A DNA stretch of 64,000 nt, taken from the NCBI RefSeq assembly GCF_017876545.1, contig NZ_JAGIOD010000001.1, positions 1,860,001 to 1,924,000 on the forward strand, given 5' to 3'. The translations under genes were made by a program, and so were the position numbers. This document shows positions 1 through 7,478 of this stretch, piece by piece. Each line of letters starts with the position of its first letter. The stretch's first letter is position 1. The DNA is from Brachybacterium sacelli. GTDB taxonomy: Bacteria; Actinomycetota; Actinomycetes; Actinomycetales; Dermabacteraceae. The notes beneath the pieces are model-generated. The model was not told where the DNA came from, did not search any database, and saw only the letters and a program-made list of their open reading frames with translations.

Positions 1-1526
1 TCTCGGTGCGCTACTACGACAAGCTGCTCCACCTGCCCCAGCGCTGGTTCGACGGCGAGATCACCGGCACCATCGTCGCCCGCCTGAACCGGTCGATCAC
101 CGAGATCACGAACTTCGCGAAGATGATGTCGAACTCCTTCGCCTCGATGCTGATCACCACGGTCGCGGTGCTGGCCATCAGTGCCTGGTACGCCTGGCCG
201 CTGACGCTGCTGCTGCTGATCGTCTTCCCCGTGTACGTCTGGCTGACCTCGCTGACCTCGGTGAAATGGCAGCGGCTGGAGGCGGAGAAGAACGAGCAGG
301 TCGACATCGCCTCGGGGCGGTTCGCCGAGGTCGTCGGGCAGATCCGGGTGGTGAAGTCCTTCGTGAGCGAGCGCCGGGAGCTCACGGACTTCACGCAGCG
401 CTTCGGCTCCACCGATGCGACCACCCGTGAGCAGTCCTCGCACTGGCACCGCATGGACGTGATCCGGCGGGCCTTCCTGAACCTCGTCTTCTTCGGCATC
501 TACGTGATCATCTTCGTGCGCACGGTCCAGGGTGCCTTCACGCTCGGCGAGATGGTGCTGCTGGTCCAGCTGATGAGCATGGCCAAGGCCCCGGTGGAGT
601 CGATGAGCTTCGTGATCGATTCCGCGCAGCGCGCGCTCGCCGGCTCCCGCGACTACTTCCGGGTGATGGAGACGCCGGTGGATCCGCGCATCGTCCTGCA
701 GAGCGCGCACGGCCGGGCCGACGGGGAGCCGGCCGAGGCACCGGTCGAGCCGGTGCCCGGCGCACCCGTGATCTCCTTCCACGAGGTCGACTTCGCCTAC
801 GAGGACGGCGAGGACGTGCTGCACGGGATCGATTTCCACGTCGACCCCGGGGAGAAGATCGCCCTGGTCGGCGAGTCCGGCGGCGGCAAGTCCACCATCG
901 TGAACCTGCTGCTGGGGCTCTACGAGCCGCGGCAGGGGAGCGTCGAGGTGGTGGGGCGCCCGAGCGCCGACCTGCCGCTGGAGCAGCTGCGCTCGCGGAT
1001 CGGCGTCGTCTTCCAGGACGCCTCGCTGTTCTCCGGCACGATCCGGGAGAACATCGCCTACGGCCGTCCCGGGGCGAGCGACGAGGAGGTGGTCGAGGCG
1101 GCCCGGCGCGCCAACGCGGAGGCCTTCGTCCTCCGCTTCCCCGACGGCTACGAGCAGGTGATCGGTGAGCGAGGACTGAAGCTCTCCGGCGGGCAGCGCC
1201 AGCGCATCGCGGTGGCCCGGGCCATCCTCAAGGACGCTCCGGTGCTGGTGCTGGACGAGGCCACCTCGGCGCTGGACACCAAGGCCGAGATCCAGGTGCA
1301 GAAGGGTCTGGACGAGCTCATGGCCGGGCGCACCTCGCTGATCATCGCCCACCGGCTGTCCACGATCGCGGAGGTGGACCGCATCGTCACCCTGCGCGAC
1401 GGGAACATCGACGAGATCGGCACTCCGGCCGAGCTCGCCGGTACCGGCGGCATCTACGCCCAGCTGCTGGATCTGCAGAGCTCCGGGGACAGCCGCCGCC
1501 TCGCGAAGTTCGACATCACCGGCTGA
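1..1526 (+). CDS. ABC transporter, fused permease and ATPase (5' truncated by window edge)
   Basis: C-terminal part of an exporter-type half transporter; the reading frame is open to the first base, so the start lies upstream. About 200 residues of the membrane domain remain, with hydrophobic helices encoded around 170-250 and 470-570. The ATPase domain follows with Walker A GESGGGKST (near base 870), signature LSGGQRQR (near 1180), Walker B VLVLDEATSALD (near 1245) and the switch histidine in IIAHRLST (near 1340). Such proteins pump lipids, drugs or peptides out across the membrane as dimers; the substrate cannot be read from this part. The 3' end overlaps the convergent gene at 1516-1911 by 11 bases. 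Confidence 0.93.
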   Translation, partial: SVRYYDKLLHLPQRWFDGEITGTIVARLNRSITEITNFAKMMSNSFASMLITTVAVLAISAWYAWPLTLLLLIVFPVYVWLTSLTSVKWQRLEAEKNEQVDIASGRFAEVVGQIRVVKSFVSERRELTDFTQRFGSTDATTREQSSHWHRMDVIRRAFLNLVFFGIYVIIFVRTVQGAFTLGEMVLLVQLMSMAKAPVESMSFVIDSAQRALAGSRDYFRVMETPVDPRIVLQSAHGRADGEPAEAPVEPVPGAPVISFHEVDFAYEDGEDVLHGIDFHVDPGEKIALVGESGGGKSTIVNLLLGLYEPRQGSVEVVGRPSADLPLEQLRSRIGVVFQDASLFSGTIRENIAYGRPGASDEEVVEAARRANAEAFVLRFPDGYEQVIGERGLKLSGGQRQRIAVARAILKDAPVLVLDEATSALDTKAEIQVQKGLDELMAGRTSLIIAHRLSTIAEVDRIVTLRDGNIDEIGTPAELAGTGGIYAQLLDLQSSGDSRRLAKFDITG

Positions 1527-1911
1527 GGTCAGGTCGGGCCGGGCCCGGGTCGGATCCGACGGGCCCGCTCGGGAGCGCGCCGGCGATCTGCTCGGCCTCG
1601 GCGGTGCTGACCAGCACCTCGTCGACGCCGGTCACCGCGCGGTTCACGCGGATGCGCAGCAGGGGGAGCCCCCGCTTCATGGAGACCAGGCGGCGGGTGC
1701 CCGAGAGGTGGCGGAAGACGCCCACCTTGCGGTATCCGGAGATCACGAGGCCCGAGCGGATGCCGAGCGCCTCCGAGGACCAGCCGGGTTCGACCTGCAC
1801 GGCGCCGATCGCGCCGGCAGGGATCTCGATGCTCCCGCGCCGGGTCATGAGCGCTTCCCACCCGGGGAAGTCGATTCGGAGGTTCTCTCCGTCGTATCCG
1901 ACCTGCGTCAT
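1516..1911 (-). CDS. Small PH-like domain protein of unknown function
   Basis: 131 residues, no signal peptide and no membrane segment. The alternating strand pattern (GSIEIPAGAIGAVQVEP, then GLVISGYRKVGVFRHL and PLLRIRVNRAV) resembles the small bacterial PH-like proteins of actinobacteria, but I cannot assign a function. An AAGGAG site lies 6 bases before the ATG, supporting this start. It is divergent from the HTH regulator that starts at 1986 and converges on the ABC exporter, with an 11-base overlap. The Pro/Gly-rich last 15 residues are encoded over the exporter's stop region. Confidence 0.7.
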   Translation of the reverse strand: MTQVGYDGENLRIDFPGWEALMTRRGSIEIPAGAIGAVQVEPGWSSEALGIRSGLVISGYRKVGVFRHLSGTRRLVSMKRGLPLLRIRVNRAVTGVDEVLVSTAEAEQIAGALPSGPVGSDPGPARPDLSR

Positions 1912-1985
1912 CGCGGGCTCCTTGCTCGTAGGATGGTCTCCGTATTGCGAACATTATCAGTGTGAGAATGGTTAGGGAAGGGTTT

Positions 1986-2579
1986 ATGTCCGACGGCACG
2001 ACCTCCGACGGCGCGGCCTCTGACGGCACGACCTCTGCCAGTACGACCGCCGGTCGATCGGCGATCGTCGAGACCGTCACGCATCCCGTCCGACTGCGGA
2101 TCATTCAGCAGATCGGCGGCCGCAACCTGACGACCGTGGAGCTGCGAGAGGCGCTGCCCGAGGTCACGCAGGCCACGCTCTATCGGCACGTCTCCGCCCT
2201 GCTGGAGGCCGGGATGCTCGCCGTCGTCGAGGAACGGAAGGTGCGAGGCGCGGTCGAGCGCACGCTCGCACTCGGGGAGCAGATGGCGCACGTGGATCAG
2301 GAAGGACTGCGCGCGATGAGCGATGCCCAGCTGCGTTCCGCCTTCCTGGTGTTCCTCGGGCAGCTCGCCGGTGATCTCGACCGGGTGATCGACAGCGACG
2401 ACGCGGACCTGCGCGAGCTGCTGGGCTTCGGGCGCGGCGCGGTGTACGCCGACGTCGAGGATCTCGCGGCCATCCAGGCCGGTCTGGAGAAGCTGCTCGC
2501 TCCCTACCGGCAGGACCACGGCGAGCAGAAGCCACGGCTCGGCCTGGCGACGGTGCTGCTGCCGGACATCGGCTCATGA
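1986..2579 (+). CDS. Winged-helix (ArsR/HTH_20-like) transcriptional regulator
   Basis: 197 residues. After a Ser/Thr/Asp-rich N-terminal tail, a winged helix-turn-helix occupies about residues 25-95: VTHPVRLRIIQQIGG, then LREALPEVTQATLYRHVSAL as recognition region and a wing. The C-terminal half is helical and probably mediates dimerisation or effector sensing. The ATG at 1986 is chosen because AGGGAAGGG lies just upstream; an in-frame GTG at 1962 has no such site. The stop overlaps the start of the methyltransferase (ATGA), so the two are translationally coupled and the regulator probably controls that gene. The ligand is unknown. Confidence 0.85.
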   Translation: MSDGTTSDGAASDGTTSASTTAGRSAIVETVTHPVRLRIIQQIGGRNLTTVELREALPEVTQATLYRHVSALLEAGMLAVVEERKVRGAVERTLALGEQMAHVDQEGLRAMSDAQLRSAFLVFLGQLAGDLDRVIDSDDADLRELLGFGRGAVYADVEDLAAIQAGLEKLLAPYRQDHGEQKPRLGLATVLLPDIGS

Positions 2580-3358
2580 GCAGTTTCCGCGGGGTCGCCG
2601 AGGCCTACCGTCGTTCCTTCGCGACCCTGTGCGCGGGGGCGATCCCGGCGCTGCTGGAAGCGACCGCGCCCGGGACCGACCTTCTCGACGTCGGCTGCGG
2701 GACCGGCGATCTCGCGCTCGCCGCCGTCGACCGTGGCCGACGGGTCACCGCCGTCGATCCCGACCCGGAGATGATCGCGATCGCCGGTGCCCTCGCGCCG
2801 GAGGCCTCGGTGCTCGAGGCGGGTGCGCCCGCCCTGCCCCTGGCGGACTCCTCGACCGGCGCTATCACCGCGAACTTCGTCGTCAACCACGTGCCTGATC
2901 CCCGATCGACGATGCGGGACCTCGCACGGGTCGCCGCCCCGTCGGCCCCCATCGCGCTGACGATCTGGCCCGCCGTCCCCGGCCCGCACCTTGCGGCCTA
3001 CGGCGAGGCCGCCCGTGCCGCGGGCGCCGTCGCGGTGCCGAGCACGCGCCTGGCGCCCGAACTCGACTTCCCGCGGTCCCCGGACGGACTCGCGACTGTT
3101 GCGAAGGAGGCGGGGCTGCACGTCGAGCGCGCCGAGGAGCTGCGCTGGACCTGGCGGATCGCGGCCGATGATCTGATGGCCGGGATCGCCGGCGGGGTCG
3201 CCGGCCCGGGACGGATGCACCTCGCGCAGACGGACCGCGTGCGCGCCGACATCGAGGCGCGGGCACGCGAGCTGTGGAGCGAGTACGCCGACGACGCCGA
3301 CGGCGGGCGGCTCGCCTTCCCGGTCACCGCCGCGCTGGTGGTCGCGACCCGTCCCTGA
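2576..3358 (+). CDS. Class I SAM-dependent methyltransferase
   Basis: 260 residues. The SAM-binding motif I is LLDVGCGTGDLAL (about residues 36-48), followed by the acidic strand end AVDPDPEM and the motif IV region TANFVVNHVPDP. This is the Methyltransf_11/25 type that acts on small molecules, but the substrate is not readable. The start overlaps the stop of the upstream regulator by 4 bases. The last 35 bases overlap the convergent transporter gene ending at 3324. No cysteine pair or triad of the arsenite methyltransferase type is present, so the neighbouring ACR3-like transporter does not make it ArsM. Confidence 0.9.
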   Translation: MSSFRGVAEAYRRSFATLCAGAIPALLEATAPGTDLLDVGCGTGDLALAAVDRGRRVTAVDPDPEMIAIAGALAPEASVLEAGAPALPLADSSTGAITANFVVNHVPDPRSTMRDLARVAAPSAPIALTIWPAVPGPHLAAYGEAARAAGAVAVPSTRLAPELDFPRSPDGLATVAKEAGLHVERAEELRWTWRIAADDLMAGIAGGVAGPGRMHLAQTDRVRADIEARARELWSEYADDADGGRLAFPVTAALVVATRP

Positions 3359-4283
3359 GCAGCCGCGGCAGGATCCGCACCAGCACCACCAATCCCAGCA
3401 GCTCGACCAGGGTCTGGATCACCACGGCGGCCGGCGCGAGCGGCAGCGGCAGGGCGAGGGCCAGCGGCAGCACCACCAGCGAATTGCGGGTCGCGGTGGA
3501 GAAGGTCAGCGCGCGCGCCGCTGACGCCCCGAGACGTGCGAGGCGAGCGATCAGGATCCCGGCGGCGGTGGCGAGGACGAGGAAGGCGACGTACACGGGG
3601 ACCAGGGCGAGCAGCGCGACCCCGCCCCCCAGCACCCGCGGCACCTGCGAGGCGACCACGCTCAGCAGGGTGAGCACCATGAGCGGCACCATCGCGGGGG
3701 AGAGGTCGAGGCCCGGAGCCAGGTGCTGGATCAGTGCCGCGGCCAGCAGCGGCAGCAGGATCAGCAGCACCAGCGCCCGCAGGAAGGGGCCGGCGGAAAA
3801 CAGCTCGGTCGCACCCTGGCCGCTCAGCAGCGGCACCAGCACCGGAAGGGCGAGCATCTGCGCGAGCAGGAGCAGCGGGGTCGCCGCGAGCAGCTGCTCC
3901 ATCGCCCCACCCGCGAGGGCCGTGAACACGAGGACGTAGTCCACGCAGGGGGCGAGCAGCACCAGCAGGGCGGGCACGAGCAGCTCCGGGGAGCCGACGA
4001 GCGGCCGCGTGAGCACCAGGACCAACAGCGGCACCACCACGAAGTTCGCGGCCAGCAGGGTGAGCAGGAAACGCCGGTCCTGCAGGGCGGCGCCCAGGGA
4101 ACGCAGCGGCACCGCGCTGAAGGTGACCAGCAGCAGCGCCGCGATCGCGGGTTCCACGGCGATCTCCAGCGCGCCTGCCGCGCCCGGCAGCAGCGCCCCG
4201 AGGCCGACGCCGAGCGCGATCGCGCCGAGGTAGATCGGCACCTGGTGGCGCTCGAGCACGTCCCGGTATCGCCTCTGCTCCAT
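3324..4283 (-). CDS. BASS/ACR3-like transporter (annotated in relatives as arsenic resistance protein)
   Basis: 319 residues with about ten hydrophobic helices. The unwound-helix motif APCVDYVLVF carries the conserved cysteine seen in ACR3 arsenite permeases, and the second crossing motif STATRNSLVVLPLALALP is also family-typical. Role in related proteins: efflux of arsenite, or sodium-coupled transport of organic anions. No arsR, arsC or second ars gene is adjacent, so true arsenite export is only an inference. The start ATG is 8 bases after a TACGGT box (minus strand), consistent with a leaderless message. It converges on and overlaps the methyltransferase gene. Confidence 0.8.
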   Translation of the reverse strand: MEQRRYRDVLERHQVPIYLGAIALGVGLGALLPGAAGALEIAVEPAIAALLLVTFSAVPLRSLGAALQDRRFLLTLLAANFVVVPLLVLVLTRPLVGSPELLVPALLVLLAPCVDYVLVFTALAGGAMEQLLAATPLLLLAQMLALPVLVPLLSGQGATELFSAGPFLRALVLLILLPLLAAALIQHLAPGLDLSPAMVPLMVLTLLSVVASQVPRVLGGGVALLALVPVYVAFLVLATAAGILIARLARLGASAARALTFSTATRNSLVVLPLALALPLPLAPAAVVIQTLVELLGLVVLVRILPRLLRDGSRPPARR

Positions 4284-4291
4284 GTCCGGCC

Positions 4292-4297
4292 ACCGTA
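4292..4297 (-). promoter_or_regulatory. -10 box TACGGT, leaderless promoter of the ACR3-like gene
   Basis: TACGGT on the minus strand ends 8 bases before the ATG at 4283, leaving no room for a ribosome binding site. No recognisable -35 element. Confidence 0.5.
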
Positions 4298-4333
4298 CTG
4301 CGCGGATCCAGGGGGCGTTCGGGGCGTCCGCGA

Positions 4334-4339
4334 TAGCAT
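4334..4339 (+). promoter_or_regulatory. -10 box TAGCAT, promoter of the SPFH operon
   Basis: TAGCAT lies about 40 bases before the ATG at 4379. The short leader that results contains an AAGGAGA site, so this operon has a conventional leader. Confidence 0.45.
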
Positions 4340-4378
4340 GGCCGAAACCACACGCTCGGGGGCGACGAAGGAGACCAT

Positions 4379-5653
4379 ATGGGATTCATCCAGGCATTCA
4401 AGGGCGCTGTCGGCGGGATGTTCGCCGATCAGTGGAAGGACTTCCTGACCGTTCCGGACGGGCTCCCGCAGACGGCGGCCCTGTTCCCGGCGGTCCCGCG
4501 CGGCACCAACGCGGGGCGGGGCTCGAACACCCGCGGGTCCGAGAACATCATCTCCAACGGCTCCAAGATCCTCGTGCCCCAGGGGTACGGCCTGATCACC
4601 GTGGTCGACGGCCGCGCCACGGGCCTGATCACCGAGGCCGGCGGCTACGAGTTCAACGACCAGTCGCCGGACGCGCAGTCCGTCTTCGCCGGGGACGAGC
4701 TCCTGGCCTCCACCGTCGGGACCTCCTGGGAGCGTTTCAAGTTCGGCGGACGCCCCTCCTCCCAACAGCTCGCCTTCTTCGTGAGCCTCAAGGAGATCCC
4801 GGACAACAAGTTCGGCACCCAGTCGGAGATCTACTGGGACGACGCCTACCTCAACGCCCAGGTGGGCGCGGTGTGCCGGGGCTCCTACACGCTGCGGATC
4901 ATCGACCCGCTGCTGTTCGTGCACAACTTCGTGCCGGCCACCTTCATCTCCGCGAACGCGCCGGTGTTCGACTTCTCCGACGTCGACAACGCCGCCGGGT
5001 CGCAGCTGTTCCGCGAGGTCGTCGGCTCACTCGCCGCCGCCTTCTCGCGCTACACGAACGATCCCGACAAGGGCAACCGGATCTCCCGCATCCAGGGCGA
5101 CTCGGTCGGCTTCGCGCAGTCGCTGTCGGCCGCCGTCGAGGAGGGTTACCGCTGGTCCAGCGACCGCGGCCTCGCAATCGTGAAGACGGCGATCGTCTCG
5201 ATCGAGTACGACCAGCACACCCGTGAGCTGCTGGTCGACGTGCAGAAGGCCGATGCGCTCTCCGGCGCCCGGTCGCAGTCCTTCATGAACCAGGCCGCGG
5301 CCCGCGGTGTGCAGTCCGCCGGGGAGACCGGCGGCGGTGCGGGCCTGGCCATGTTCGGCGCGGGCATGGGCGCGGCCGGCGGCATGGTCAATCCGGCCCA
5401 GCCGTGGTCCCCGCCGGGGCAGCAGGGCCAGCCCGCGCAGCAGGGTCAGCCTCCGCAGCAGGGTCAGCCTCAGCAAGAGGGTCAGCCTCAGCAAGAGGGT
5501 CAGCCTCCGCAGCAGGCCGCCCCGGCGCAAGAGGCGGCGCCGGCCCAGGACGACCCGGTGGCCAAGCTCGCCCAGTACAAGCAGATGCTGGAGCAGGGAC
5601 TGATCACCGACGAGGACTACGAGGCGGCGAAGAAGGCCGCGCTCGGCCTCTGA
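4379..5653 (+). CDS. SPFH-domain protein with Gly-Gln-Pro repeats and C-terminal SHOCT motif
   Basis: 424 residues. The SPFH/virion-core-like domain spans about residues 50-300 (GSKILVPQGYGLITVVDG early, and the FSRYTNDPDKGNRI region later). A Gly/Ala linker is followed by five six-residue GQPxQx units (350-379) and an Ala/Pro stretch. The last 30 residues (LAQYKQMLEQGLITDEDYEA) are a SHOCT motif, a short oligomerisation helix pair. SPFH proteins scaffold membrane microdomains. The start has AAGGAGA 6-12 bases upstream. It leads an operon with the zinc-ribbon protein and a small membrane protein, a combination like Bacillus ydjI-ydjG-ydjH. Confidence 0.88.
   Translation: MGFIQAFKGAVGGMFADQWKDFLTVPDGLPQTAALFPAVPRGTNAGRGSNTRGSENIISNGSKILVPQGYGLITVVDGRATGLITEAGGYEFNDQSPDAQSVFAGDELLASTVGTSWERFKFGGRPSSQQLAFFVSLKEIPDNKFGTQSEIYWDDAYLNAQVGAVCRGSYTLRIIDPLLFVHNFVPATFISANAPVFDFSDVDNAAGSQLFREVVGSLAAAFSRYTNDPDKGNRISRIQGDSVGFAQSLSAAVEEGYRWSSDRGLAIVKTAIVSIEYDQHTRELLVDVQKADALSGARSQSFMNQAAARGVQSAGETGGGAGLAMFGAGMGAAGGMVNPAQPWSPPGQQGQPAQQGQPPQQGQPQQEGQPQQEGQPPQQAAPAQEAAPAQDDPVAKLAQYKQMLEQGLITDEDYEAAKKAALGL
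5426..5515 (+). repeat. Five 18-bp in-frame tandem repeats (GQPxQx units)
   Basis: Five consecutive 18-base units start at 5426, 5444, 5462, 5480 and 5498. Units three and four are identical (GGTCAGCCTCAGCAAGAG) and use GGT, CCT and CAA codons that are rare around them, suggesting recent slippage duplication. They encode a flexible linker before the SHOCT motif. Confidence 0.9.
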
Positions 5654-5659
5654 CCTGAC

Positions 5660-7111
5660 ATGACCCAGCCTCCCGAGGACGCGCCCTGGGCGCGGCCACC
5701 AGAACCTGCCCGGCCGCCCCAGGACGGCCGTGACGATGCTGCCGGGGCGCCGCCGTCCCCGCCCCCGTCGGCCGACGGACGCTTCGAGCCCTCCACCGGG
5801 GCGAGCTCGGCGCCCGGCTCCCTGCCCCAGTGGCCCGGGGAGCAGGGCGGGTCGGGACAGAATCCGCAGATGCTCGGCGAGGAGTCCGTCGACGGTGCGG
5901 CGCAGGCCGCGCGCGAGCACTCCTCCGACCGCATCATCGACACCAGCTCGGGAGAAGCCGACGGTCTGAGCAAGTGTCCCCGGTGCGGCGGCACGGACAT
6001 CCAGTACTCGCTCAGCGCGAAGGCCCTGGTGTGCGCGTACTGCCGCCATCAGTGGAACGAGGAGAACGCCGAGGAGGCCTTCGGGCTGGACTCCTCGATC
6101 GCCGATCTGCGCGGCCACACCATGGCCTCCGGCACAGCCGACGTCCGCGAGGACCTCACGGTGATGACCCTGAAGTGCCAGGGCTGCGGGGCGGAGGTCG
6201 TCATCAACGTCGAGCAGGAGCTGCAGGCCCGCTGCCACTGGTGCCGCCAGACCCTGTCGGTGAACTCCCAGATCCCCAACGGCGCGGTCCCCGATGCGGT
6301 GCTTCCCTTCCAGCTCACCCGCGAGGAGGCGATCGAGCGGATCGACGCCTTCGCCGGCAAGCGCCAAGCCTTCGCCCAGGGGCGCTTCAAGCAGGAGTTC
6401 GTCCCCGAGAACGTGATGGGCGTGTACATCCCGTACCTGGTGGTCGACGGCAACATGCACGCCGTCGTCGGCGGCCGCGGCGAGATCACCACGCGGCGGT
6501 ACACGGTGCGCACCGGCAGCGGTAACAATGCCCGCTCGGAGACCTTCTACGACGCGGACGTCTTCTCCGTCCAGCGGGCTTTCGACCTGCTGGTCGACGA
6601 CCTCACGGTCGAGTCCGCGCAGCGCTTTGACATCCACGACAGCTCGCAGGCGACCAACAACATCCTGGGCGCCGTGCGACCGTATGACGTCGAGAACGCG
6701 GTCGCCTACAACTCGAACTACCTCAAGAACTTCACGTCCGAGCGGCGCGACCTCAACATCCGCGACGTCGACGACGTGGTGGAGGACAAGTTCCTGGCGA
6801 TCGCCCGGGCGAAGGCGCTGCCGACGCTCAGCCGGTACGACCGCGGCGTGCGCTGGACGGAGGAGGGCGTGGCCGTGCACGGCACCCGCTGGGTCTCGGT
6901 GTACGTGCCGGTGTGGCTGTACAGCTACGCCGACTCGGCCAAGGGGGACGGCTCGCTGGTCCACTACATCGCGGTCAACGCCCGCAACGGCAACACGATG
7001 GGCTCGGTGCCGGTCTCCCACCCCAAGATCTTCGCGGTGGCCTGCATGGCGGGCTCGGTCGCCGCCGTGATCGGCGCCGTGGTCGGCTTCGGCTGGTTCC
7101 TGGCGGGATGA
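5660..7111 (+). CDS. Double zinc-ribbon (TFIIB-type) membrane-anchored protein
   Basis: 483 residues. An acidic, Pro-rich N-terminal stretch of about 100 residues precedes the first zinc ribbon (CPRCGG near residue 106, paired with CAYC near 124). A second ribbon follows (CQGC near 173, CHWC near 192). The long middle region is mixed alpha/beta with no motif I recognise. The final residues form one hydrophobic helix (ACMAGSVAAVIGAVVGFGWF), which would anchor it to the membrane. The gene starts 7 bases after the SPFH gene with no clear ribosome site, so translational coupling is likely. It resembles YdjG-type proteins that work with SPFH partners; the biochemical role is unknown. Confidence 0.85.
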   Translation: MTQPPEDAPWARPPEPARPPQDGRDDAAGAPPSPPPSADGRFEPSTGASSAPGSLPQWPGEQGGSGQNPQMLGEESVDGAAQAAREHSSDRIIDTSSGEADGLSKCPRCGGTDIQYSLSAKALVCAYCRHQWNEENAEEAFGLDSSIADLRGHTMASGTADVREDLTVMTLKCQGCGAEVVINVEQELQARCHWCRQTLSVNSQIPNGAVPDAVLPFQLTREEAIERIDAFAGKRQAFAQGRFKQEFVPENVMGVYIPYLVVDGNMHAVVGGRGEITTRRYTVRTGSGNNARSETFYDADVFSVQRAFDLLVDDLTVESAQRFDIHDSSQATNNILGAVRPYDVENAVAYNSNYLKNFTSERRDLNIRDVDDVVEDKFLAIARAKALPTLSRYDRGVRWTEEGVAVHGTRWVSVYVPVWLYSYADSAKGDGSLVHYIAVNARNGNTMGSVPVSHPKIFAVACMAGSVAAVIGAVVGFGWFLAG

Positions 7112-7156
7112 GGAGGACGTCGGTGCGCGCGAGAGACGAACAACGGAGGCAGGACG

Positions 7157-7477
7157 ATGTTCCCACTGCTGGCTGAGCTGGCCGCCGACCCGGTCGCCCC
7201 GATGCTGCTGGCGGACTCCGGCGACGGGGCCATCGGCATCGCCTTCCCCTTCATCGCGGGGCCGGCGGTGTTCGCGGCGGTCTACGGCGGCATCTACCGC
7301 TACTACCGCAACACCGACAAGCGCCATCGCTTCGAGCGGGAGACCGACGTGGCCGTCGGCAACCTCCGGAGCCAGGATCGCAAGGTCGGCTCCAACAACC
7401 GCCAGAAGTCCCGCACCATGAGCGGGGACAACTCCACCGACCATCTCCAGCGGGTCCGCCGGATCGCGGTGAAGTGA
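7157..7477 (+). CDS. Small membrane protein of the SPFH/zinc-ribbon operon
   Basis: 106 residues. One clear hydrophobic segment (GIAFPFIAGPAVFAAVYGGIY, about residues 27-47) is preceded by a weakly hydrophobic N-terminus and followed by a basic, polar tail (RYYRNTDKRHRFERE and KVGSNNRQKSR). It has no recognised domain. GGAGG lies 9 bases before the ATG. It sits third in the operon with the SPFH and zinc-ribbon proteins, and its stop is one base before the start of the FAD dehydrogenase. A role as membrane partner of the two upstream proteins is inferred from position alone. Confidence 0.75.
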   Translation: MFPLLAELAADPVAPMLLADSGDGAIGIAFPFIAGPAVFAAVYGGIYRYYRNTDKRHRFERETDVAVGNLRSQDRKVGSNNRQKSRTMSGDNSTDHLQRVRRIAVK

Positions 7478-7478
7478 G

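Noticed and set aside
1986..4283. Arsenic-resistance island (ArsR-like regulator, methyltransferase, ACR3-like pump)
   Set aside because: The regulator lacks an evident cysteine metal site, the methyltransferase lacks ArsM cysteines, and the pump is convergent and not in the same operon.
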